The position numbers and the translations under genes were made by a program. A stretch of 26,768 bases of DNA from 20CM-2-65-7 sp035943355. Lineage in GTDB: Bacteria > Gemmatimonadota > Gemmatimonadetes > Gemmatimonadales > GWC2-71-9. The notes beneath the pieces are model-generated. The model was not told the DNA's origin and did not search any database. It worked only from the letters and a program-made list of their open reading frames with translations. This document shows positions 15,266 to 22,771 of the stretch, in pieces; position 1 is the stretch's first letter, and each line of letters starts with the position of its first letter. Location of the stretch: assembly GCA_035943355.1 (NCBI GenBank), contig DASZCG010000126.1, positions 1 to 26,768 of the forward strand, given 5' to 3'.

Positions 15266-15754
15266 GTGAACGAATTCCTCGAGCTATTCGACTACAACGC
15301 CTGGGCGAACCGCACGCTGTTCGACGCGGTCGCCCACGTGCCGGAAGAGCAGTATTTCCGCGACCTGAAGAGCAGCTATGGCGGGATCCACGGCACGCTG
15401 TGCCACGTCGTGTGGGCCGAGCAGCTGTGGCTGCATCGCTGGCTGGGAAGGCCCAACCCCGCCGTTTCACAAGGAACCGACCTGCGCTCGCTCGCCGAGG
15501 TGCGAGACCGGTGGGAGGCGGTCGAGGCAGAGCGGGGCGGGTTCGCGGCCGCAATGACGGATGCGCGGCTGAATGAGACCAGGCTCGTAAAGCCTTCCAG
15601 CGGCGGCGAATACGTCCACACCTTCCGGCAGATGTTTCGGCATTTCGTCAACCATTCGTCCTACCATCGCGGCCAGATCGTGACGTTTCTGCGCCAGCTC
15701 GGGGCTAAACCGCCCAGCACCGATCTCATTCTGTACTACCGCAACAAGGCATAG
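15266..15754 (+). CDS. DinB-family protein
   Basis: A 162-residue four-helix bundle of the DinB type. Three His ligands are visible at the expected places: His47 (CHVVWAEQLWL), His130 and His134 (HSSYHRGQ), so metal binding is likely. DinB proteins include thiol-dependent transferases and metal-dependent hydrolases; the specific reaction is not apparent. The GTG start lies 3 bases after the preceding stop. A 90-base gap then holds the tetR promoter and operator. Confidence 0.85.
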   Translation: MNEFLELFDYNAWANRTLFDAVAHVPEEQYFRDLKSSYGGIHGTLCHVVWAEQLWLHRWLGRPNPAVSQGTDLRSLAEVRDRWEAVEAERGGFAAAMTDARLNETRLVKPSSGGEYVHTFRQMFRHFVNHSSYHRGQIVTFLRQLGAKPPSTDLILYYRNKA

Positions 15755-15784
15755 GGGGGCACGCACCCTGTTACGGATCGGCGC

Positions 15785-15813
15785 TTGACCCGCCGCGGGG
15801 AACCCATTTTAGT
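15785..15813 (+). promoter_or_regulatory. probable tetR/efflux operon promoter
   Basis: TTGACC (15785-15790) and TTTAGT (15808-15813) are 17 bases apart, matching sigma-70 boxes at 5/6 and 4/6. The start would be near 15820, giving a 25-base leader to ATG 15845. The operator dyad begins on the -10 box, so repressor binding would block polymerase. Confidence 0.6.
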
Positions 15814-15835
15814 TACTGACCGTTCAGTTACTAAA
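15808..15835. promoter_or_regulatory. inverted-repeat operator for the TetR regulator
   Basis: A 28-base dyad: arms TTTAGTTACTGA and TCAGTTACTAAA, 11 of 12 complementary, around CCGT. It covers the -10 box and the transcript start and lies 10 bases before the TetR start codon. Its size and position are typical of a TetR-family operator used for autoregulation. Confidence 0.7.
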
Positions 15836-15844
15836 TTGGACCCC

Positions 15845-16504
15845 ATGCGCACTCTCACAAAACGCGTTAAACCCCGCTGGCGGCGCCGGAAAAATGCCCG
15901 GCCGGAAGAGATTCTGCATGCCGCCCTCGAGGCCTTTGCCGACCGTGGCTTTGCGGCGACGAAGCTGGAAGACGTCGCGCGCCGGGCCGGCGTCACCAAA
16001 GGCACCATCTACCTCTACTTCGACAGCAAAGAAGCGCTGTTCAAGGCGCTGATTCGTGAGACCATCGTCCCTGTCATCGCGCAGGGCGAAGCGATCGCGC
16101 AGGCGTTCACCGGCAGCACGCGCGATCTGTTCGAGCGCCTGGTGCGCGAGTACTGGCGTCTGGTGGGAGAAACGTCGCTCGCGAGCATTCCGCGACTGAT
16201 GATCGCCGAGGCGGGGAACTTCCCCGAGCTTGCCCGCTTCTACTACGAGGAAGTGGTGACCCGCGGTCATCGTCTTATGGCGAGTGTGTTGGAGCGCGGG
16301 ATCAAGGCGGGCGAGTTTAAGAAAGTGGATCTCGCCGTCGCGACGAAGCTCGCGATGGCGCCGATCATGCACGCCGTCGTCGCGCGCAAGGCGTTCCTCC
16401 ACTGCATGCCGGAAGGCTTCGACGTCGTCCGCTATCTCGACACTCACATCGATCTCTACCTCCATGGCATCTCGACTACTTCCAGCGCTGCTGCTCGCGC
16501 TTAG
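15845..16504 (+). CDS. TetR/AcrR-family transcriptional regulator
   Basis: A 219-residue repressor. The N-terminus is very basic (KRVKPRWRRRK), and the helix-turn-helix lies at about 39-58, LEDVARRAGVTKGTIYLYF, the standard TetR pattern. The C-terminal part is the ligand and dimerisation domain (TetR_C-like, no recognisable ligand motif). The ATG at 15845 is used because it follows the operator; an upstream in-frame start at 15785 would translate the operator. Its stop overlaps the TolC-like gene by 41 bases. It probably represses itself and the efflux genes. Confidence 0.9.
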   Translation: MRTLTKRVKPRWRRRKNARPEEILHAALEAFADRGFAATKLEDVARRAGVTKGTIYLYFDSKEALFKALIRETIVPVIAQGEAIAQAFTGSTRDLFERLVREYWRLVGETSLASIPRLMIAEAGNFPELARFYYEEVVTRGHRLMASVLERGIKAGEFKKVDLAVATKLAMAPIMHAVVARKAFLHCMPEGFDVVRYLDTHIDLYLHGISTTSSAAARA

Positions 16505-17804
16505 CGCCGGCGCACTCAAGGCGCAGGCTCCTGCGCCTTCCCCGGTTCGGCTGTCGTTTGCCGACGCCATCCGCCAGGCGACCGGCGCTACCGAGGCACC
16601 GCCTCCGGCCGTGGAGCTCGCCGGGCTGCGGACGGATGAATCACGCGCGCGCGTGAAGCAGGCGCGATCCGGATTGCTGCCGAGCTTCTCTCTGGCCGGG
16701 TCGTGGGCGAATCGCACCCTCAACCCCAAAGCGCTGGGGTTCACGGGGGCATCTTTCCCCCTGCCAAGTCTCATCGGTCCGTTCGATGTCGTCGACGCCC
16801 GGGCGCAGTTCCAGCAAACTCTCTTCGATCTTTCGAATTTGAAGCGGGTCAGCGCGGCCAAAAATCAGGTCACCGCGTCCATGGCCGAGGGCTCGGCGAC
16901 CGCGGAGGCGAGCGCTCAGACCGTCGCACTGGCGTATGCGCGCGCGACGCGGGCGCAGGCCGTCGTGAGCGCGCGCGCGGCCGATTCCTCGCTCGCCGCC
17001 GAGCTCGTCAAGGTGGCCGTCGCGCAACAGCAGGCTGGCGTGAGCGCATCCATCGACGTGACCCGCGCCAGGGTCCAGCTGTCGGAATCCGAGGGCCGCG
17101 TGATCCTCGCGCAGAGCCAGCTCGAGCGCGCCAGGATCGATCTCGCCCGCGCGCTGGGGATCGACGCCGTAACGCCGATCGAGCTCGTCGATACGCTGAG
17201 CGCGGAACTTGGCGCCGCCGATGTGCCGGCGGACCGCAACGCGGCCGTCGCGCAAGGGATCGCGTCGCGACCCGATCTCGCTGCTGAAGTGGCCCGCGGC
17301 AACGCCGCTCGGACGGGCGCGTCCGCGATCTCCGCGGAGCGCCTGCCGCGCGTCGCTGTGGCCGCCGATTATGGACTCAGCGGCAATCAGTTTCCGGACG
17401 CCATCAGCACGCGCTCCGTGGGCGTACAAGTGTCGCTGCCGCTGCTGGATGGCTGGCATCGTGAAGGACGGCTCGCCGAGCAACGCGCGGTGGCGCAAGC
17501 GTCCGACGTTCGGGCGAGAGATCTGCGGCAGCAGGTTGTCGCCGATGTTGACGGCGCATTGCTCGATCTGCGGTCGGCGAGCGCGCAGCAGATGATTTCG
17601 CGCGAGCGGCTGCGGCTCGCGGCGGAAGAAGTGTCCCAGGCGCGGCAACGATTCCAGGCCGGCGTCGCGGGGAATATCGAAGTGATCAACGCTCAGGAAT
17701 CATTGGTCCGCGCGCGAGAAGCGGACATCGATGCGCGGTACGCCGCGCTGGCCGCGAAGATTGCGCTGGCGCGGTCAGTCGGCAGCGCGCACACCCTGCA
17801 TTAA
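16464..17804 (+). CDS. TolC-family outer-membrane efflux protein
   Basis: A 446-residue outer-membrane factor. A signal peptide starts at ATG 16464 (MASRLLPALLLALSAGALKA), which fixes the start inside the end of tetR. The two long helical hairpins with heptad Ala/Gln/Arg repeats (e.g. AVSARAADSSLAAELVKVAV and VSQARQRFQAGVAGNIEVI) and the strand-rich TolC segments between them are clear. Typical length is 430-480, so it is complete. It forms a trimeric channel with the downstream adaptor and pump; this operon would span both membranes. The adaptor gene follows 12 bases after, with AGAGGAAGG as its ribosome-binding site. Confidence 0.9.
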   Translation: MASRLLPALLLALSAGALKAQAPAPSPVRLSFADAIRQATGATEAPPPAVELAGLRTDESRARVKQARSGLLPSFSLAGSWANRTLNPKALGFTGASFPLPSLIGPFDVVDARAQFQQTLFDLSNLKRVSAAKNQVTASMAEGSATAEASAQTVALAYARATRAQAVVSARAADSSLAAELVKVAVAQQQAGVSASIDVTRARVQLSESEGRVILAQSQLERARIDLARALGIDAVTPIELVDTLSAELGAADVPADRNAAVAQGIASRPDLAAEVARGNAARTGASAISAERLPRVAVAADYGLSGNQFPDAISTRSVGVQVSLPLLDGWHREGRLAEQRAVAQASDVRARDLRQQVVADVDGALLDLRSASAQQMISRERLRLAAEEVSQARQRFQAGVAGNIEVINAQESLVRAREADIDARYAALAAKIALARSVGSAHTLH

Positions 17805-17816
17805 GAGGAAGGCACG

Positions 17817-18866
17817 ATGGCTACGACGATGGAACCAACCGAGACTCGCACACGGCCCGCCCCTGCATCTCCGGCCGTGCCACCCGTCTCCGCGAAGCCG
17901 GCGCAGAAGCGCTCGCCCCGGACGGTGTTCATGATCATGGGCCTCGTGCTGCTGGGCCTGCTGGCGATCGGAGTGCGCCGCTGGTGGTTCGGACGCTCAC
18001 ACGTCTCGACCGATAACGCGCAGGTGGACGGCCATATCGTGCCGATCCTGCCGAAAGTCGGCGGCTATGTCGCCGAGGTGCGGGTCGAGGAGAATCACAA
18101 CGTGAAGGCGGGTGATACGCTCGTCGTGCTCGACGATCGCGACCTGCGGGCGCGACTGGCGCAGACCGATGCCGATCTCGCGGCGCTGCTCGCGACCGTA
18201 AGCTCACGGACGCGTGTGGGTCAGGCAGATGCGGCCGTGGCACAAGCCCAGGCGAATGCCCTCAAGGCCGCGTCCGATCTAGTCCGCATCGAGCCGCTCG
18301 CGGTGCAGCAGGTCGTCAGCCAGCAGCAGCTCGACGCCGTTCGGGCGGCAGCAACCGCCGCACAGGCGCAGCTCGCGGCGGCCCAGGCGGCCCTTGTTGG
18401 GGCGGACGCGCGAGTCGCGGCCGCGCGCGCGGCCCGCGATCAAGCGGCGCTGCAGCTCTCCTACACGCGCGTCATCGCGCCATCCAACGGTGTCGTGTCC
18501 AAGAAGGCGGTGGAGCTCGGCCAGCTCGTGCAGGCGGGTCAGCCCTTGATGACGGTCGTGCCGCTCGAAGACGTGTGGGTAACGGCGAATCTCAAGGAGA
18601 CCGAGACCGAAGACGTGACGCCTGGTGACTCGGCGGACATCACGGTGGACGCCTACAAGGGCAAGCACTTCCGCGGGCACGTGGAGAGCCTGTCGCCGGC
18701 GACCGGGGCGAAGTTCTCGCTGCTGCCGCCGGACAACGCGACCGGCAACTTCACCAAAGTGGTGCAACGCATTCCGGTGCGGGTCAGGATCGACGGGGCG
18801 GTCGAGCCCGCTCACCCGTTGCGTCCCGGCATGAGCGCCGTCGTGACCATTAAAACGAAGCCGTGA
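17817..18866 (+). CDS. HlyD/EmrA-type membrane-fusion adaptor
   Basis: A 349-residue periplasmic adaptor. A cytosolic Pro/Ala-rich tail precedes one inner-membrane helix (about 36-53). STDNAQVDGHIVPILPKVGG (64-83) and the following residues form the biotinyl-lipoyl-like half-motif, then comes a helical hairpin of ~100 residues with Ala/Gln repeats (about 113-220) and a beta-barrel domain. This is the EmrA/HlyD layout for DHA2-type pumps. The ATG at 17817 has AGAGGAAGG upstream. The pump gene starts 1 base after its stop. Confidence 0.92.
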   Translation: MATTMEPTETRTRPAPASPAVPPVSAKPAQKRSPRTVFMIMGLVLLGLLAIGVRRWWFGRSHVSTDNAQVDGHIVPILPKVGGYVAEVRVEENHNVKAGDTLVVLDDRDLRARLAQTDADLAALLATVSSRTRVGQADAAVAQAQANALKAASDLVRIEPLAVQQVVSQQQLDAVRAAATAAQAQLAAAQAALVGADARVAAARAARDQAALQLSYTRVIAPSNGVVSKKAVELGQLVQAGQPLMTVVPLEDVWVTANLKETETEDVTPGDSADITVDAYKGKHFRGHVESLSPATGAKFSLLPPDNATGNFTKVVQRIPVRVRIDGAVEPAHPLRPGMSAVVTIKTKP

Positions 18867-18867
18867 C

Positions 18868-20451
18868 ATGACCGCGGCTGCTGTTCCGTTCAACGCGCCG
18901 ATCGCCGAGGACCGGTACAAGTACAAGTACCTGATCGCGATCACGGTGTCGCTCGCGTCGGTGCTGGAGCTGCTCGACACGAGCATCGTGAACGTCGCGA
19001 TTCCCCACATGATGGGGAACCTCGGCGCAACGCTGGATCAGATCGCCTGGGTCTCCACCGGGTACATCGTGGCGAACGTCATCGTGCTGCCGATCACCGG
19101 CTGGCTGTCGGCGTATTTCGGGCGCCGGAGCTATTTCGCCGGGTCGATCGCGCTCTTCACCATCGCGTCGTTCATGTGCGGCAACGCCGGCTCACTCGAG
19201 GCGCTCGTGTTCTGGCGTATCGTGCAGGGACTGGGAGGCGGGGCGCTGCTGTCCACGTCGCAGGCGATTCTCTACGAAGAATTCCCGCGCGAGGAATACG
19301 GCACCGCCATGGCCATCTTTGGGGTCGGCGTGATGGTGGGGCCGACGCTGGGGCCGACCGTCGGCGGCTGGATCACCGACGTCTACGGCTGGCCGTGGAT
19401 CTTCTACATCAACATCCCGTTCGGCATGCTGGCCTTGGCGTTGACCCTCTCGTTCATCAACGACTCCCGGCACCAACAGCGCGTCGACCGGATCGACTTC
19501 CTCGGGCTGGGATTACTGGCGGTCGGGATCGGGTCCTTGCAGACAATGCTCGAGCGCGGTGAACGTCTCGACTGGTTCTCGTCGGGCGGAGTGCGCCTGC
19601 TCGCCATCACAAGCGCGCTCGCGCTGATCGGGTTCATCTGGCACGAGCTGCGGACCGAGCATCCGGTCGTCGATCTGCGCATCCTGAAGAGCCGGCAACT
19701 CGCGGTTGGCGTCGTGTTCGGGCTCGTGCTCGGCGTGTGTCTCTACGCCACGGTCTTTGTATTGCCAGTCTATCTCCAAAATGTCCGCAACTTCACGGCG
19801 AACCAGACCGGGTTGGTCATTCTGCCCGGTGCGCTCGCCAGCGCCTTCACGATGGCGGTGATGGGCCGAACCACAGGCAAGTTCGACGCACGACTATCCA
19901 TTGTCGCAGGCGTTTCGATCTTTGCGCTATCGATGTGGAAGCACGCCCATTTCACGACAGAGAGCGGCTTCCACGACTTCTTCTGGCCGCTGATTTTCCG
20001 CGGCGTTGGCCTGGGGTTGATCTTCGTGCCGCTCACGAACCTTGCGCTCGCCGACCTGCCGATGTCCAGGATCCCGAACGGCACGGGACTCTTCAATCTG
20101 ATGCGGCAGCTGGGCGGGAGCGTCGGCATCGCGCTCTCGGCCACGCTATTACAGCGCTTCACTGCGATTCATCGGGCCGACCTCGCCACAAATGTGACGC
20201 CGTACGCCGAAGCGACGCGCGAGCGGGTCGCGATGATCACGCAGACATTGGTGGCGCGGGGCGACATTCCCGCCATCGCCCAAACGAAGGCGATAGGATT
20301 CCTCAACGGAATCGTCACGCGACAAGCGATGATGCTGTCGTTCGAACAACTGTTCCTGCTCTTCGGAGCGGCGTTCGTGCTGTCGCTACCGCTGCTGCTG
20401 TTGATGCATCGCAGCAAAGGCGCGCCAGGCGCGGGCGCGGCGGCCCATTGA
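18868..20451 (+). CDS. DHA2-family (EmrB/QacA-type) MFS multidrug pump
   Basis: A 527-residue pump, the length of a 14-helix DHA2 transporter. Asp37 in LDTSIVNVAIP is the membrane Asp of motif D1; motif A is GWLSAYFGRR (78-87); and motif C, GVGVMVGPTLGPTVGGWI (152-169), marks an antiporter. It should export hydrophobic or amphipathic compounds with proton exchange through the adaptor and TolC-type channel. The TetR-regulated gene order tetR-tolC-emrA-emrB is a classic tripartite arrangement. The substrate is not predictable. The next gene overlaps its end or starts 12 bases later. Confidence 0.93.
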   Translation: MTAAAVPFNAPIAEDRYKYKYLIAITVSLASVLELLDTSIVNVAIPHMMGNLGATLDQIAWVSTGYIVANVIVLPITGWLSAYFGRRSYFAGSIALFTIASFMCGNAGSLEALVFWRIVQGLGGGALLSTSQAILYEEFPREEYGTAMAIFGVGVMVGPTLGPTVGGWITDVYGWPWIFYINIPFGMLALALTLSFINDSRHQQRVDRIDFLGLGLLAVGIGSLQTMLERGERLDWFSSGGVRLLAITSALALIGFIWHELRTEHPVVDLRILKSRQLAVGVVFGLVLGVCLYATVFVLPVYLQNVRNFTANQTGLVILPGALASAFTMAVMGRTTGKFDARLSIVAGVSIFALSMWKHAHFTTESGFHDFFWPLIFRGVGLGLIFVPLTNLALADLPMSRIPNGTGLFNLMRQLGGSVGIALSATLLQRFTAIHRADLATNVTPYAEATRERVAMITQTLVARGDIPAIAQTKAIGFLNGIVTRQAMMLSFEQLFLLFGAAFVLSLPLLLLMHRSKGAPGAGAAAH

Positions 20452-20462
20452 CCAGGACGCAG

Positions 20463-21533
20463 ATGATGGTGCGACTCGGCATCGTTGGTGGCCTCTGGAC
20501 GCTGCTCAACCTGTACAGCGGTGCGCACTTGCTCGGCCCTGCGCGACTGGACGGCTGGCCCCGCCTGCTCGCGTGGGCGGCGGTTGTGCTCGTCGCGTGG
20601 TTGCCGCTCGTGGCCATGTTCACCAGCCGCCGGCGCTCCATCCGGAGCCTCGACTGGGCCGCGTACACGGCCATGGGCCTGGCGTCGTTGCTGATCGTGT
20701 CGTTCTTCGTCATCGATCTCCTTCGTCTGCATGCCACTGCCCCGCTGGTCCTGACGGTGCTGAGTGCGGCCGCATGCCTCACGCTGGTGGGTCTTGTGCT
20801 CGCCCGGCGGCCGCGCGTGGTGCGCGTGACTGTGCCGATCGCCGATCTCCCCAGCGACCTGGCCGGCTTCCGCATTCTCCAGCTCAGCGATCTGCACATC
20901 GGCCCCACGATCCGGCGTCCGTTTGTGGACGCGGTCGTGGATCGAGCCAACGCGTTGCGTCCGGATCTCGTCGCGGTCACCGGCGACGTCGCGGACGGCC
21001 TCGTTCCGGAGCTGCGGGAGCATGTGGCGCCGCTCGGCCGGCTCCGGGCGCCGCACGGGACCTACTTCGTGACGGGAAACCACGAGTACTATTGGGACGT
21101 GCGCGGTTGGACGAAGGAGCTCGAGCGGCTTGGCCTGCAAGTGCTCTCGAACGAGCATCGCGTGGTGGAGCGGGGATCCGGGAGAATGGTGGTCGCGGGT
21201 GTGACGGACCTCTCCGCCGCATCAGATCCCGCTGCAGCCGTCGCAGGCGCACCGCCGAGCGATGTGCGCGTGCTGCTGGCGCACCAACCACGCAGCGCAT
21301 ACGCGGCGCAGGCGGCGGGCTACGATCTGCAGCTGTCCGGCCACACGCACGGCGGGCAATACTTCCCGTTCAATCTGCTGGTACGACTGTTCCAACCGTT
21401 CGTCGCGGGACTGCACCGGCTCGAATCGATGTGGTTGTACGTGAGTCGCGGGACCGGATATTGGGGACCACCGCTGCGGTTATTCGCTCCGGCAGAGATT
21501 ACGCTGCTAGAGCTTCAGCCATCGCCACGGTGA
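20463..21533 (+). CDS. membrane-anchored calcineurin-like metallophosphoesterase
   Basis: A 356-residue protein. Residues 1-120 have four hydrophobic helices; the C-terminal part is a metallophosphoesterase with SDLHIG (Asp143, His145), GD (Asp175), GNHE (Asn206, His207), LAHQP (His274) and SGHTHGGQ (His294, His296). All five metal-ligand blocks are present, so it should be active, and the family includes YkuE/YaeI-type lipid pyrophosphatases. ATG 20463 has AGGA 6 bases upstream; a TTG at 20448 overlapping the pump stop is an alternative. Cotranscription with the efflux operon is likely but not required. Its end overlaps the convergent M20 gene by 35 bases. Confidence 0.88.
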   Translation: MMVRLGIVGGLWTLLNLYSGAHLLGPARLDGWPRLLAWAAVVLVAWLPLVAMFTSRRRSIRSLDWAAYTAMGLASLLIVSFFVIDLLRLHATAPLVLTVLSAAACLTLVGLVLARRPRVVRVTVPIADLPSDLAGFRILQLSDLHIGPTIRRPFVDAVVDRANALRPDLVAVTGDVADGLVPELREHVAPLGRLRAPHGTYFVTGNHEYYWDVRGWTKELERLGLQVLSNEHRVVERGSGRMVVAGVTDLSAASDPAAAVAGAPPSDVRVLLAHQPRSAYAAQAAGYDLQLSGHTHGGQYFPFNLLVRLFQPFVAGLHRLESMWLYVSRGTGYWGPPLRLFAPAEITLLELQPSPR

Positions 21534-22695
21534 CGAGCAGGGCGCGCACGATGCCGAGCGCGCCCTTGTCGTTTTCGTACCACTCAGTCGGCATGTGGGC
21601 GTCGCCGGCGCGGCCGCCCGCGCCCAGCGCCACCGCGGGGACGCCGAGCGCGATTGGCACGTTGGCGTCGGTAGAGGCGCAGGCGAGCTGATGCTCGTGT
21701 CCCACGGCACGCGTCGCGGCGACCGCCGCCTGAACCAGCGGATGCGTGCGTGGCGTCAGCCCTGAGGGGCGGTCACCCACACGCTCGACGGTGAGTGTGA
21801 GCGGCGCCGTGGCCGCCAGGCGGCGCCGATTCTCTTCTTGCAAGGCCCGCTCGATTATCGCCTGCACCGACGCATCCAGCCGCTCGAGCGCGCGCGAGTC
21901 CTCGCTGCGCAGGTCGATGTCGAACCAGGCGGTTTGCGGGATCGAATTGAGACTCGTGCCGCCGCCCAATCGGACAACCGCGTGCGAGGTGCGAGGTGTG
22001 TGGTGCGTGGTCATGCCCGCGATGAGATTGATCGCGCGCCCAACGGCATGCGCCGGATTAGCGACGCCGAATGCCGCCCACGAATGGCCGCCCGGACCGG
22101 AGAACGTGATGCGGTAGCGGCGCGCGCCAAGGGCGCGGTGCACGACGCGCTCGATGCCGGCGCCGTCCAATGCGATAAAGGCGTGAGGGCGGATGGTGCC
22201 GCGCCCGTTCATGAGGTGTCGAACGCCGCGCAGGTCCCCGGCGCCTTCCTCACCCACCGTCGCGGCGAACAACACGGGGCGCTGCGTGACGACACGCGCG
22301 CGCGCCATCGCCTCACCCAGGGTAACGAGGGCGGCGAGACCGCGCGCATTGTCGGAGATCCCTGGCCCCTCGAGTCGAGTGCCGCGCCGCGCGACTGAGA
22401 CATCGAGCTCAGGACCGAACACGGTGTCGAGATGAGCGCTCAGCAGAACGCACCCGTAACCCGTGTCGCGTTTCCCGAGCCACGCCTGCACGTTGCCGAC
22501 GTCATCGACTGACACATCGCTCAAGCCGGCCGCGGCCAGCAGCGCCGCGACCTTCGCCCCGCGCGTGGCTTCCGCACCGGTTGGTGCGGGTATCGCCGAG
22601 AGCTCGGCCTGGCGCGCTAACGTGACTTCATCGGCGCGCTCGATGTGGGCGCGAGCGGCGCGGATGCGATCGTGGGCAAGAAGCGCGTCGATCAC
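21499..22695 (-). CDS. M20-family metallopeptidase
   Basis: A 398-residue zinc exopeptidase from GTG 22695. The metal ligands are His88 and Asp90 (SAHLD), the bridging Asp115 (GISDNARG), Glu150 with catalytic Glu149 (VGEEG), and Asp177; a C-terminal His sits in AGDAHMPTEW. The inserted dimerisation domain (about 190-300) has GPGGHSWAAFG. The family covers dipeptidases, carboxypeptidases and amidohydrolases such as PepT; the target is not known. No signal peptide is seen, so it is cytosolic. It is a single-gene unit, divergent from the LeuA-like gene by 76 bases. Confidence 0.9.
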   Translation of the reverse strand: MIDALLAHDRIRAARAHIERADEVTLARQAELSAIPAPTGAEATRGAKVAALLAAAGLSDVSVDDVGNVQAWLGKRDTGYGCVLLSAHLDTVFGPELDVSVARRGTRLEGPGISDNARGLAALVTLGEAMARARVVTQRPVLFAATVGEEGAGDLRGVRHLMNGRGTIRPHAFIALDGAGIERVVHRALGARRYRITFSGPGGHSWAAFGVANPAHAVGRAINLIAGMTTHHTPRTSHAVVRLGGGTSLNSIPQTAWFDIDLRSEDSRALERLDASVQAIIERALQEENRRRLAATAPLTLTVERVGDRPSGLTPRTHPLVQAAVAATRAVGHEHQLACASTDANVPIALGVPAVALGAGGRAGDAHMPTEWYENDKGALGIVRALLVTVAMAEALAA

Positions 22696-22736
22696 ACGCG
22701 CAAACTATGATCTTTGGGGCGGGTAACGCAATTCAC

Positions 22737-22765
22737 TTGACCTGAGCTAGGGGTAGGGCGACACT
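22737..22765 (+). promoter_or_regulatory. possible leaderless promoter of the LeuA-like gene
   Basis: TTGACC (5/6) and GACACT (3/6) are 17 bases apart, and only six bases separate the -10 from ATG 22772, so the start would fall on the A of ATG. No Shine-Dalgarno sequence precedes this ATG. The spacer holds TAGGGGTAG, also present just upstream of moxR. Confidence 0.45.
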
Positions 22766-22771
22766 AAGCGC

